Positions 1 through 7,591 of a DNA stretch of 64,000 nt are shown piece by piece. Each line of letters begins with the position of its first letter. Positions within the stretch are counted from its first letter, which is position 1. Below the pieces are notes generated by a model. It was not told the DNA's origin, made no database searches, and was given only the letters and a program-made list of their open reading frames with translations. This stretch comes from Gammaproteobacteria bacterium (GTDB lineage Bacteria > Pseudomonadota > Gammaproteobacteria > Pseudomonadales > Pseudohongiellaceae), in contig JAQWMX010000005.1 of assembly GCA_029246545.1 (NCBI GenBank), positions 124,001-188,000 of the forward strand, written 5' to 3'. A program made the translations under genes and the position numbers.

Positions 1-123
1 CTAGCCGATGATATTGTCGAAGAGTCTGTGGAATATAAAGATAATCATATCTGGGTGAAGCATAGCCCTGGCTTAGGCGTCACTTTAGATCAAGATAAGC
101 TTTCTCATTATCAGCGTGTATAA
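1..123 (+). CDS. Enolase-superfamily protein, C-terminal fragment
   Basis: The window opens inside a gene; 40 codons remain before the TAA at 121-123. The last residues contain HIWVKHSPGLGVTLD, typical of the very end of mandelate racemase/muconate-lactonizing enzymes, where a Pro-Gly-Leu-Gly loop precedes 'LDxDKL'. These enzymes abstract an alpha proton next to a carboxylate with a divalent metal. The catalytic barrel lies outside the window, so substrate and exact subfamily cannot be given. The next gene starts 36 bases downstream on the same strand, so the two may be co-transcribed. Confidence 0.6.
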   Translation, partial: LADDIVEESVEYKDNHIWVKHSPGLGVTLDQDKLSHYQRV

Positions 124-158
124 TTACTCTCACGAATAGTTGACTCAAAAAACCCAAC

Positions 159-1115
159 ATGAATTCACAACAAATAAATTCTATTCTCGGAGTATTGGTT
201 GCTGATGCAGCAGCCTTAGGTTTACATTGGCTTTATGATTTAGAACGTATGCATCAAGTTGTTGCGGATGACGACAGTGATGATAATCCTTGCTTCTTAA
301 CACCCAATCCTGACCACTATGAAGGTCAAGTTGGCTATTTTGCCCATGCAGGTAAATTTACAGGCGAGCAATCACATTACGGTGAAAGTTATTTATTAAA
401 CCTAAGACATTTAGCTAAACAAGGCAGTTTTAATACTCAGCTATTTCAACAAGAATTTATTGTGACATTTGGGCCTGGCGGAAGTTATATTGGTTATATT
501 GATTCTCCCACACGTCAAAGCTTGCAGAATTTGCAGGAACTTGATTCAGATAATGAATCCAAAATGGAGCACTCAGGTGCAGACGATCACCAAGTTCCAG
601 CATTAACTCCAGTATCTGCACTTTGTGCTTCTTACCCTCTTGGTGAATTAAGCGATGCTGAAATTGAAAGTGCGATACGTGTTACCAATAACAATGAACT
701 GGCTGTAAATTGTGGCCTTTATTATTCAAAGGTTCTGCATGCAGTGCTAGATGGGAACTCTATCGCTGATAGTTTTGCTTCTGCAGCTGAGCATGCTCCC
801 AGCGAATTAAAAGAAAATATAAACAAAGCTTTAGAGATGTCGGCAACTGATCTAGATTCTGCAGCTACTCTGTTTGGTCAAGTTTGCGGCCTCGAAGAAA
901 CAATGCCATTAACGGCTTATATTCTTTCTAACAGTTCCAGTTACAAACAAGCCATTGAAATGAACATTCTCGCCGGTGGCGATTCTTGTGGTCGCTCCGT
1001 CATGCTTGGTGCAATAGCTGGCGCTTATTATGGCTTAGGCGGAGATAAGGGCATTCCCCATGCCTGGTTATTCAATTTGATTTGCCAAGATGAGCTTGCA
1101 GTATTATTAGCCTAA
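159..1115 (+). CDS. ADP-ribosylglycohydrolase-family protein
   Basis: This is a 318-residue protein. The N-terminal stretch at residues 11-27 (GVLVADAAALGLHWLYD) matches the opening helix of the DraG/ARH family, which removes ADP-ribose from proteins or small molecules using two Mg ions. Near the C terminus (about 272-291) the segment AGGDSCGRSVMLGAIAGAYY sits where classical members carry the metal-binding GDTD motif. Only the first Asp is kept here, so the metal site may be altered or belong to a divergent subgroup. There is no signal peptide or membrane segment, so the protein should be cytoplasmic. It follows an enolase-superfamily gene closely. The substrate is unknown; family membership is fairly secure. 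Confidence 0.75.
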   Translation: MNSQQINSILGVLVADAAALGLHWLYDLERMHQVVADDDSDDNPCFLTPNPDHYEGQVGYFAHAGKFTGEQSHYGESYLLNLRHLAKQGSFNTQLFQQEFIVTFGPGGSYIGYIDSPTRQSLQNLQELDSDNESKMEHSGADDHQVPALTPVSALCASYPLGELSDAEIESAIRVTNNNELAVNCGLYYSKVLHAVLDGNSIADSFASAAEHAPSELKENINKALEMSATDLDSAATLFGQVCGLEETMPLTAYILSNSSSYKQAIEMNILAGGDSCGRSVMLGAIAGAYYGLGGDKGIPHAWLFNLICQDELAVLLA

Positions 1116-1158
1116 GTTTCTAACTCAAGTAACATTCTAAACCTTTAATCACTCATAA

Positions 1159-1188
1159 ATTTATACTGCCTTAACCAGCAGTATAAAT
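1159..1188. terminator. Perfect hairpin between two genes, possible terminator
   Basis: An 11-bp perfect stem (ATTTATACTGC at 1159-1169 paired with 1178-1188) encloses an 8-base loop. It lies 43 bases after the ADP-ribosylglycohydrolase stop. The downstream side is T-rich (CTTTATCTTTT) but is not an uninterrupted T-run, so termination is likely but not certain. Its left arm also overlaps the end of the small minus-strand ORF at 1171-1272. Confidence 0.45.
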
Positions 1189-1272
1189 ACCTTTATCTTT
1201 TAAGAATAGGTTAAATTGGCTCAGCAAAACGGCAAGAGCAATAAACAATATGACAATAAGAGTTGTTTTCAT
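1171..1272 (-). CDS. Small membrane protein, DUF2909-like start (33 aa)
   Basis: A 33-codon minus-strand ORF (ATG at 1272, TAA ending at 1171) encodes one hydrophobic helix (about residues 4-19) followed by LFLKDKG. The helix plus 'xxLxKDKG' pattern is what the first half of DUF2909 twin-helix proteins looks like; those proteins are about 65-70 residues with a second helix, which is absent here. The start has a GTGGCGG stretch close upstream but poorly spaced. It could be a short real membrane peptide, a truncated remnant or chance. The call is tentative. Confidence 0.3.
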   Translation of the reverse strand: MKTTLIVILFIALAVLLSQFNLFLKDKGIYTAG

Positions 1273-1344
1273 CCGCCACAACTTAGCAGCAAAATGCTAT
1301 GCTTAACAATCATTAGTCATCTAAAAGATTAGTCAGGTCACTCT

Positions 1345-3174
1345 TTGTCTACAGATTCACCCGCAGACCGCTTAGGAAAATTTCTTTCGGTATTCAAGTA
1401 TAGCCGTGTTGCATTAACACTGGTGTGGAGCACTAGTGCCGCATTAACTGTAATTATGGGCTTATCCACTCTGGTCACAGGAATATTGCCTGCTGCAATA
1501 GCCTCTGTCGGCGGTTTTATTGTCGATGCAGTGGTCACAGCATTAAATACCACAGGTGTGGATCAAGAAGATGCTCAAATGCGAGTACTTTATTTGGTCT
1601 TGTTAGAAGCTGGTCTAGTTGTGCTAATTTCTGCAGCGCAACGTATCAATACGGTATGCCAATCTATTCTACGCGTGCTGCTTGGCAATAAAATCAATGT
1701 CATGATTCTTGAGAAAGCTCTAACCCTTGAATTAGCACATTTCGAAGATTCTGAATTTTATGACAAATTAACTCGTGCAAGGCGTGAGGCCTCGAGTCGA
1801 CCATTGAGCTTGATCATTAAAACTTTTGATTTGATTCGCAATATGATTTCGTTATTAGCCATTGCTGTATTTTTATTGCAGTTCTCGCCTTATGCAGTTT
1901 TGTTATTGGTGATCGCTGGCATCCCTGCCTTCATCGCTGAAGCTAAATTTTCTGGTGAAGCCTTCCGTATTTATCGACGCCGATCTGCTGAAAGGCGCAT
2001 GCAACTTTATTTAGAGATGGTTCTAACTCGCGAAGATGGGGTTAAAGAAGTAAAGTTGTTGGATCTTGGAAAACTTTTCCTTGAGCGTTATGTCGGCATC
2101 TTCAAAAAAATATATCAGGAAGATCGAAACTTGGTTTTACGCAGAGGTTTATGGGGTTTCATTCTCGGAATCTTTGCCAGTGCTGCTTTTTACTTTGCTT
2201 ATGGCTGGGTTGCTTTTGCTGCTATTGCTGCAACTATCAGCATAGGGCAGATGACCATGTATATTGCACAGTTTCGATTGGGCCAAAACTCTGTAAGTGA
2301 CAGTCTTACCTCAGTGAATGGCATGTACGAAGATAATTTATACCTTTCAACCTTAACCGAATATCTAGATCATAAAGTTCCAGAAACTAGCGGCGAAACC
2401 AGCATAGGGCCAAATCCAGCTGAAGGTATTCGTTTTGAGAATGTCAGCTTTTATTATCCTGGCACAACGATTCCAGCATTGGAAAACTTAAGTCTTACTA
2501 TCAAACCCGGTGAAAGTTTAGCTTTAGTGGGTGAGAACGGCAGTGGCAAAACCACACTTATAAAATTATTAACCCGTTTATATACCCCAACTGAAGGCAA
2601 TGTATACCTAGAAGGTTTAAATATTAAAGACTGGGACATACATATGCTTAGAGCAAAAGTTGGCGTGATCTTTCAAGATTTCGCACGCTATCAGTTAATG
2701 GTTGGTGAAAATATTGGCATTGGTGATGTTAATAACATCGATAAGAGAGAACTCGTTAGTGAAGCCGCTGGCAAGGGGATGGCAGATTCTTTCATTCAGG
2801 ATATGCCCGATTCTTACGACACCCAATTGGGCACTTGGTTTAATCAAGGCAAAGAGCTATCTGGTGGGCAGTGGCAGAAGATTGCTTTATCGCGTGCTTT
2901 TATGCGCAGTGAGGCTGATATATTAATTTTAGATGAACCCACAGCAGCTATTGATGCTAAAGCCGAAGCAGAAATATTCAGCCATTTCCGCGAACTGACT
3001 TCCAATAAGATTTCAATTATTATTTCTCACCGTTTTTCTACTGTGCGTATGGCCGATCACATTATCGTTTTAGAAAAAGGTCAGATATCCGAACAAGGTA
3101 GTCATCAAGAATTAATAGAATTGAACGGCCATTATGCGACTTTGTTCCGCCTTCAAGCCCAAGGTTATAAATAA
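1345..3174 (+). CDS. ABC exporter, fused permease and ATPase
   Basis: This 609-residue half-transporter has an N-terminal membrane domain with about six hydrophobic segments (roughly residues 20-310). The C-terminal ATPase carries Walker A GENGSGKTT (~395), Q-loop IFQDF, signature LSGGQ (~505), Walker B LILDEP (~527) and H-loop SHR (~560). Such proteins dimerise in the inner membrane and drive export of lipids, peptides or drugs. The start is TTG at 1345, preceded by AGG at 1335-1337; no ATG occurs for about 100 bases. No accessory membrane-fusion or processing gene is adjacent, so the substrate cannot be inferred. The length is normal for the family. Confidence 0.85.
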   Translation: MSTDSPADRLGKFLSVFKYSRVALTLVWSTSAALTVIMGLSTLVTGILPAAIASVGGFIVDAVVTALNTTGVDQEDAQMRVLYLVLLEAGLVVLISAAQRINTVCQSILRVLLGNKINVMILEKALTLELAHFEDSEFYDKLTRARREASSRPLSLIIKTFDLIRNMISLLAIAVFLLQFSPYAVLLLVIAGIPAFIAEAKFSGEAFRIYRRRSAERRMQLYLEMVLTREDGVKEVKLLDLGKLFLERYVGIFKKIYQEDRNLVLRRGLWGFILGIFASAAFYFAYGWVAFAAIAATISIGQMTMYIAQFRLGQNSVSDSLTSVNGMYEDNLYLSTLTEYLDHKVPETSGETSIGPNPAEGIRFENVSFYYPGTTIPALENLSLTIKPGESLALVGENGSGKTTLIKLLTRLYTPTEGNVYLEGLNIKDWDIHMLRAKVGVIFQDFARYQLMVGENIGIGDVNNIDKRELVSEAAGKGMADSFIQDMPDSYDTQLGTWFNQGKELSGGQWQKIALSRAFMRSEADILILDEPTAAIDAKAEAEIFSHFRELTSNKISIIISHRFSTVRMADHIIVLEKGQISEQGSHQELIELNGHYATLFRLQAQGYK

Positions 3175-3205
3175 GCGTTATTAATCATAAAAATAGGGCG
3201 CTGAA

Positions 3206-3555
3206 ATGAAAAAGAAGATAAATTACTTGGTGTATGTGCGGGTTTAGCTGACTACCTCGAAGTTGATGTCACTGTGGTCAGAATAATTACTGTCTAGGCT
3301 ATGTTGATACCCGTCTCAGTCGTCTTTATTGCTTACTTTATTTTAAATGATAAGCCTAAAGCGAGATACACGTATAAAAATACAGATTACTCAAAAGACA
3401 AAGAAACACTAGATAAAGCTAAAAGCTCTTCACGTTCTACGTTTAAAAATTGCTCAAGAAAGTTCTCTGCCATTCATGAACGATTAACACGTATGGAAGC
3501 CTATGTAACTTCCAGTAAATTCAAACTTGATCGAGAATTTAAAAATATTGATTAA
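3206..3555 (+). pseudogene. pspC: pspC-like gene, broken by a frameshift and a stop codon
   Basis: Reading frame 1 from 3205 gives KLLGVCAGLADYLEVDVTVV, the signature of the PspC domain. An in-frame TAG at 3295-3297 then interrupts the membrane helix, after which the frame continues to 3555. The C-terminal part contains RLTRMEAYVTSSKFKLDREF, characteristic of envelope-stress PspC proteins. The only good start, ATG 3206, is one base out of frame; restoring one A in the A-rich run after it would join it to the domain. The gene thus carries two independent lesions (1-nt loss and nonsense). PspC is a membrane sensor of the phage-shock response; no other psp genes are nearby. Confidence 0.75.
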
Positions 3556-3653
3556 GGTTTGGATTCTGCAATCCAAACCCCGTAATATCTCCTTGTTGTA
3601 AGAATCAGCAACTCAGTCAAAACCGACTCACTCAAATAACACGGAAATCATCA

Positions 3654-4757
3654 ATGAAAACACGCGCAGCAGTAGCTTTTGAAGCTGGCAAACCTTTAGA
3701 AATTTGTGAAGTCGATTTAGAAGGCCCCAAAGCTGGTGAAGTCTTAATTGAGCTTAAAGCCACTGGCATTTGCCATACCGATGAATTCACCTTAAGTGGT
3801 GCCGACCCTGAGGGCGCTTTCCCTGCCATTCTTGGTCATGAAGGTTGCGGCATTGTGGTTGAAGTTGGTGCTGCTGTTACATCAGTTGTAGCGGGTGATA
3901 CTGTCATTCCTTTATACACGGCTGAATGTCGCGAATGTGATTATTGTTTACACCCCAAAACCAATCTATGCCAGGCTGTTAGATCAACTCAAGGCCAAGG
4001 ATTGATGCCTGATGGTACTAGCCGTTTCTCTTTAGATGGGAAACCAATTCTTCACTACATGGGTTGTTCCACCTTTTCTAATTACACCGTATTACCAGAA
4101 ATTGCAGTTGCCAAAATCCGTTCTGATGCGCCTTATGACAAAGCCTGTTATATCGGCTGTGGCGTTACCACTGGTGTCGGTGCGGTTATATTCCAAGCCA
4201 AAGTTGAGTTCGGCTCCACTGCTGCTGTATTTGGTTTAGGCGGCATTGGCTTAAATGTTATTCAAGGCTTAAAACTTGCTGGGGCCAGTAAAATTATCGG
4301 TGTTGATTTAAACCCAGATCGTGAAGCCCTAGGAAAAAATTTCGGTATGACTGATTTTATAAATCCATCCAAAGTTGAGAATGTTGTTGATCACATTGTG
4401 CAATTAACCGGCGGTGCCGATTATAGCTTTGAATGTATTGGTAATGTTGATGTCATGCGCCAAGCCCTCGAGTGTACGCATAAAGGATGGGGTGAATCTT
4501 ATATTATTGGCGTTGCTGGCGCGGGCAAAGAAATTTCAACTCGCCCCTTTCAATTGGTCACTGGTCGCTCCTGGCATGGCACAGCTTTTGGTGGCGCCAG
4601 AGGGCGTACTGACGTACCCAAAATTGTAGATTGGTACATGGAAAATAAAATTAACATTGATGATTTGATTACTCACACTATGCCACTAGAAGATATCAAC
4701 AAAGCTTTTGACTTGATGCATGCGGGCGAAAGTATTCGTTCTGTTGTGCTTTATTAA
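3654..4757 (+). CDS. frmA: S-(hydroxymethyl)glutathione dehydrogenase, class III ADH
   Basis: This 367-residue zinc alcohol dehydrogenase oxidises S-hydroxymethylglutathione, the spontaneous adduct of formaldehyde and glutathione, to S-formylglutathione with NAD. Visible features are the catalytic zinc region CHTDEF (~38-43) with GHEGCG (~61-66), the four-Cys structural zinc loop [16 protein letters not shown] (~91-106) and the Rossmann motif GLGGIG (~195). The length matches the family. The usual HTDAY is HTDEF here, a mild change. The hydrolase gene for the next step begins 4 bases after the stop, giving a two-gene detoxification operon. No FrmR-type repressor gene is next to it. Confidence 0.93.
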   Translation: MKTRAAVAFEAGKPLEICEVDLEGPKAGEVLIELKATGICHTDEFTLSGADPEGAFPAILGHEGCGIVVEVGAAVTSVVAGDTVIPLYTAECRECDYCLHPKTNLCQAVRSTQGQGLMPDGTSRFSLDGKPILHYMGCSTFSNYTVLPEIAVAKIRSDAPYDKACYIGCGVTTGVGAVIFQAKVEFGSTAAVFGLGGIGLNVIQGLKLAGASKIIGVDLNPDREALGKNFGMTDFINPSKVENVVDHIVQLTGGADYSFECIGNVDVMRQALECTHKGWGESYIIGVAGAGKEISTRPFQLVTGRSWHGTAFGGARGRTDVPKIVDWYMENKINIDDLITHTMPLEDINKAFDLMHAGESIRSVVLY

Positions 4758-4761
4758 TTTA

Positions 4762-5604
4762 ATGATGAAAATTCTTAACAAGTATATTAGCTTCGGCGGC
4801 AAGCAAATAAAATTTTCACATCACTCTGATGTACTTGCTTGCGATATGAACTTCTCGGTTTATTTACCGCCACAAGCAGAACAAAGACCAGTACCAATAA
4901 TTTATTGGTTATCGGGTTTAACCTGCACTGATGATAATTTCGTCCAAAAAGCTGGTGCTCAACGTTATGCAGCTGAGGCTGGAGTGGCTATTGTTTGCCC
5001 AGACACTAGCCCACGTGGTGAAGGCGTACCCGATGATCCAGTTGCCGCTTATGATTTTGGTTTAGGCGCGGGATTTTATGTCAATGCGACCGAAGAACCT
5101 TGGGCAAAGCATTATCAAATGTATTCCTACATCACTGAAGAATTACCCGCAGTTCTTGCCAGTAGCGATCTACCCCTACAAACCGAGAAGGCATCAATTA
5201 TGGGGCATTCTATGGGTGGACATGGAGCATTAACCATAGTGCTAAAAAATCCGGGTTCATATAAAGCTGTTTCTGCGTTTGCTCCTATCTGTTCACCACT
5301 TAATTGCGCTTGGGGAGAAAAAGCCTTGAGTAATTATATTGGAAATGATCAAGAACTTTGGGCTGACTATGACAGTTGCGCGTTAATTGCTAAAGCGCAA
5401 GAAAAACTGCCTATACTCATTGATCAGGGTGATGCCGATGATTTTTTGTTAGAGCAATTGAAGCCTGATTTGATAAAAGATGCTTGCGCTAAAGCTAAGC
5501 ACTCTTTAACTTTACGTATGCAACCAGGCTATGACCATTCGTATTTTTTTATCGCCAGTTTTATTGGTGATCATATTAAATATCATGCCGATTTTTTGAA
5601 TTAA
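4762..5604 (+). CDS. fghA: S-formylglutathione hydrolase
   Basis: This esterase-D-type alpha/beta hydrolase (280 residues from ATG 4762) completes formaldehyde oxidation by splitting S-formylglutathione into formate and glutathione. The nucleophile elbow is GHSMGG (~147-152), and the catalytic His lies in a GYDHSYFF motif near the C terminus. An upstream in-frame ATG at 4720 would overlap frmA by 38 bases. The start at 4762 (or the adjacent ATG at 4765) is preferred because it follows the frmA stop and matches the family N terminus. The gene ends 8 bases from the convergent HupE-type gene. Confidence 0.92.
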   Translation: MMKILNKYISFGGKQIKFSHHSDVLACDMNFSVYLPPQAEQRPVPIIYWLSGLTCTDDNFVQKAGAQRYAAEAGVAIVCPDTSPRGEGVPDDPVAAYDFGLGAGFYVNATEEPWAKHYQMYSYITEELPAVLASSDLPLQTEKASIMGHSMGGHGALTIVLKNPGSYKAVSAFAPICSPLNCAWGEKALSNYIGNDQELWADYDSCALIAKAQEKLPILIDQGDADDFLLEQLKPDLIKDACAKAKHSLTLRMQPGYDHSYFFIASFIGDHIKYHADFLN

Positions 5605-5612
5605 AAAGAACT

Positions 5613-6617
5613 TTAAAATAGAAAACCAGCGCTACGTTCGATCACCCAATAAGCAGCTGGAACTCCAATAACATAGGCCGTTAATAGTTCAAGATTCAAA
5701 ATAGAACTCGCTGGATTGAATTCTGATAATTTCACCCGCAAATAAATTTCTTTGAAAATCAAATACACAGCCATTACAACTGCAATAAAAGCAAGTTGAC
5801 CGAGTTCAACACCAACATTAAAAAACAACAACGATAACAATATTTGATTAGCCACAATGCCGATATCGCCAAGTGCGCTAGCAAAACCTAAGCCGTGTAA
5901 TAATCCAAAACCAAACGAAACTACAACTGGGGCTCGGTAAGTCCATGATTGAGTTTGCTTGCGTGCAATCTCATGCGCCAAAAATAGAATTGATAAAGCA
6001 ATGACAGCTTCTACCGGCACTATTGGTATATTAATTAAGCCCATGGTTGATAAAAACAAAGAAATGGAATGCGCCAAAGTGAAACCCGTAACAGTTAACA
6101 AAATTCTTTTTGCTGTTCCCGATATCACCAATAGTCCAAGTACAAAAAGTAAATGGTCTAACCCTGCCAAGATATGTTCAAAACCTAAAATTGTGTAATC
6201 CTCAATAATTCCCAATGTTGTTGGTGGACCTTCAACTTCCCAGCTGGTATCAGATGGCGTCAGCATCATATTGCGTGAACTGCCATCTAAAAAAGTAATT
6301 GTGAAATACGAAGCTAAAGAAGGGTTACTTTGCGGATACTGCAATGAAAACTCTTTACCATCTAGTCCACCAACACACAGCCAAGAATTTCCACCACCTT
6401 GTGTACTTTGATTAACGCATTCTTCTGGCCATTCTAATAAAGGGTAATTGTTTGATCCGAGTACAGGCGGCGCTCTTAGAACTGAAAAAAATACATCAGG
6501 CGCCTGTTCAGTAAGGTTTATGACAACCGGACGTGCATCATGAGCGAGACTCAATTGGCTACCGCATATAACTAATAAAAGCAGAAAATTTTTAAGAATT
6601 ATTATTAGCAATCGCAT
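5613..6617 (-). CDS. HupE/UreJ-family membrane protein
   Basis: This 334-residue protein has a cleavable-looking signal (about 1-25), an extracytoplasmic region (26-140) and then six or so membrane helices. The membrane part carries the family motifs HILAGLDHLLFVL (148-160) and HGLGFASAL (241-249). HupE/UreJ proteins are regarded as nickel or cobalt permeases near hydrogenase or urease genes, but no such enzyme is encoded here. The start codon abuts the stop of the upstream parvulin-type gene (1 base apart in coordinates), implying tight co-translation. The pair may form one functional unit at the inner membrane; the transported substrate is not established. Confidence 0.8.
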   Translation of the reverse strand: MRLLIIILKNFLLLLVICGSQLSLAHDARPVVINLTEQAPDVFFSVLRAPPVLGSNNYPLLEWPEECVNQSTQGGGNSWLCVGGLDGKEFSLQYPQSNPSLASYFTITFLDGSSRNMMLTPSDTSWEVEGPPTTLGIIEDYTILGFEHILAGLDHLLFVLGLLVISGTAKRILLTVTGFTLAHSISLFLSTMGLINIPIVPVEAVIALSILFLAHEIARKQTQSWTYRAPVVVSFGFGLLHGLGFASALGDIGIVANQILLSLLFFNVGVELGQLAFIAVVMAVYLIFKEIYLRVKLSEFNPASSILNLELLTAYVIGVPAAYWVIERSAGFLF

Positions 6618-7499
6618 CTATATCTCACCTATTTCAAGCCGGTATTTTTCTACTAAATTATTTTCAGCATCAAGGCGTAAGTTGTACTGAGTATCAATAA
6701 AATAATCTTCTTCTACTCGTTCACGAATCTCCTCTAGTGTAGGAACTACGGCAGGAAAACGATTACTCAACATAACTACATGAAAACCAAAAGGCGATTC
6801 AACTGATCCTTGCCAAAGGCCATCTTGCGGCTCAATAGAATCTATCCAAGCAGCAAAATCATCATCAAAATTGTTGCGGATAAAATCACGAGAACGTCTC
6901 ACGTAGTTTTGTAAGTAAGGAAAGGCATCACCATAGTCAGCAGCACCAAAAAAATCGATATTGCTTTCATTTAATTCCTCTAACAAAACCTCTGCTCTGA
7001 TTTTTCCTTCAGCACTGTGTTCCTGGTCGTCGATAAATACATGAGTGAATGAATAAGAAGCATCTCGGCGATAGATGTTTGTATTGTCAGCATAATAGCT
7101 TTCCAAATCTTGTTGTGTTGCAGCAGGCACTTCCGGCACAGAGCCCTGTAATAAAAAAACCAGCTTCTCAACCATGCGTTGCTTGATATTGTAATCACCT
7201 TCATCCATGCCCATAGCTAGCGCCTCACGATAAAGCGCCTCTTCTCGGTAATAACCTTCAATTAATATACGGCTTTGACTCTCCTCCATACTGTCTAGTT
7301 GTTGAGAGAAAAAATCTTCGTTAAAAGCATTTGCCTGATACTGCATATAGCTCAATAAAGTAGCGCGATCAACAGCAATGATACTTTCATCAACGGCTTC
7401 TTCACTGGTATCACTGAAGCTAAAGAATATAAATAACATAGCTCCAATTGCGACAAAATGTAATAAGGGTTGCTTTAATGTAGTCTTGATAACTGTCAT
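6618..7499 (-). CDS. Membrane-anchored parvulin-like peptidyl-prolyl isomerase
   Basis: This 293-residue protein has one N-terminal membrane anchor (about 11-29). A long helical periplasmic part follows, then a parvulin-like module in which EPQDGLWQGSVESPFGFHVV (~225-245) resembles the conserved end of the PpiC/SurA fold. Such proteins help fold envelope proteins. It is directly followed by the HupE/UreJ-type gene, so it may assist that partner or its extracytoplasmic domain. This is inferred from adjacency only. The start ATG at 7499 faces the divergent asmA-like gene across 92 bases, which must hold both promoters. Confidence 0.75.
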   Translation of the reverse strand: MTVIKTTLKQPLLHFVAIGAMLFIFFSFSDTSEEAVDESIIAVDRATLLSYMQYQANAFNEDFFSQQLDSMEESQSRILIEGYYREEALYREALAMGMDEGDYNIKQRMVEKLVFLLQGSVPEVPAATQQDLESYYADNTNIYRRDASYSFTHVFIDDQEHSAEGKIRAEVLLEELNESNIDFFGAADYGDAFPYLQNYVRRSRDFIRNNFDDDFAAWIDSIEPQDGLWQGSVESPFGFHVVMLSNRFPAVVPTLEEIRERVEEDYFIDTQYNLRLDAENNLVEKYRLEIGEI

Positions 7500-7591
7500 G
7501 GTTATTTTCCTAAAAGATATCTAAGCATTATAGGTAATTTATTTTTATAATCGCAATGTAACTAACTACATACTTCATACTCTATATTTTA

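Noticed and set aside
3301-3555. Stand-alone small protein starting at ATG 3301
   Set aside because: The frame continues a recognisable PspC domain upstream of an in-frame TAG, so it is the remainder of a broken gene rather than a separate protein.
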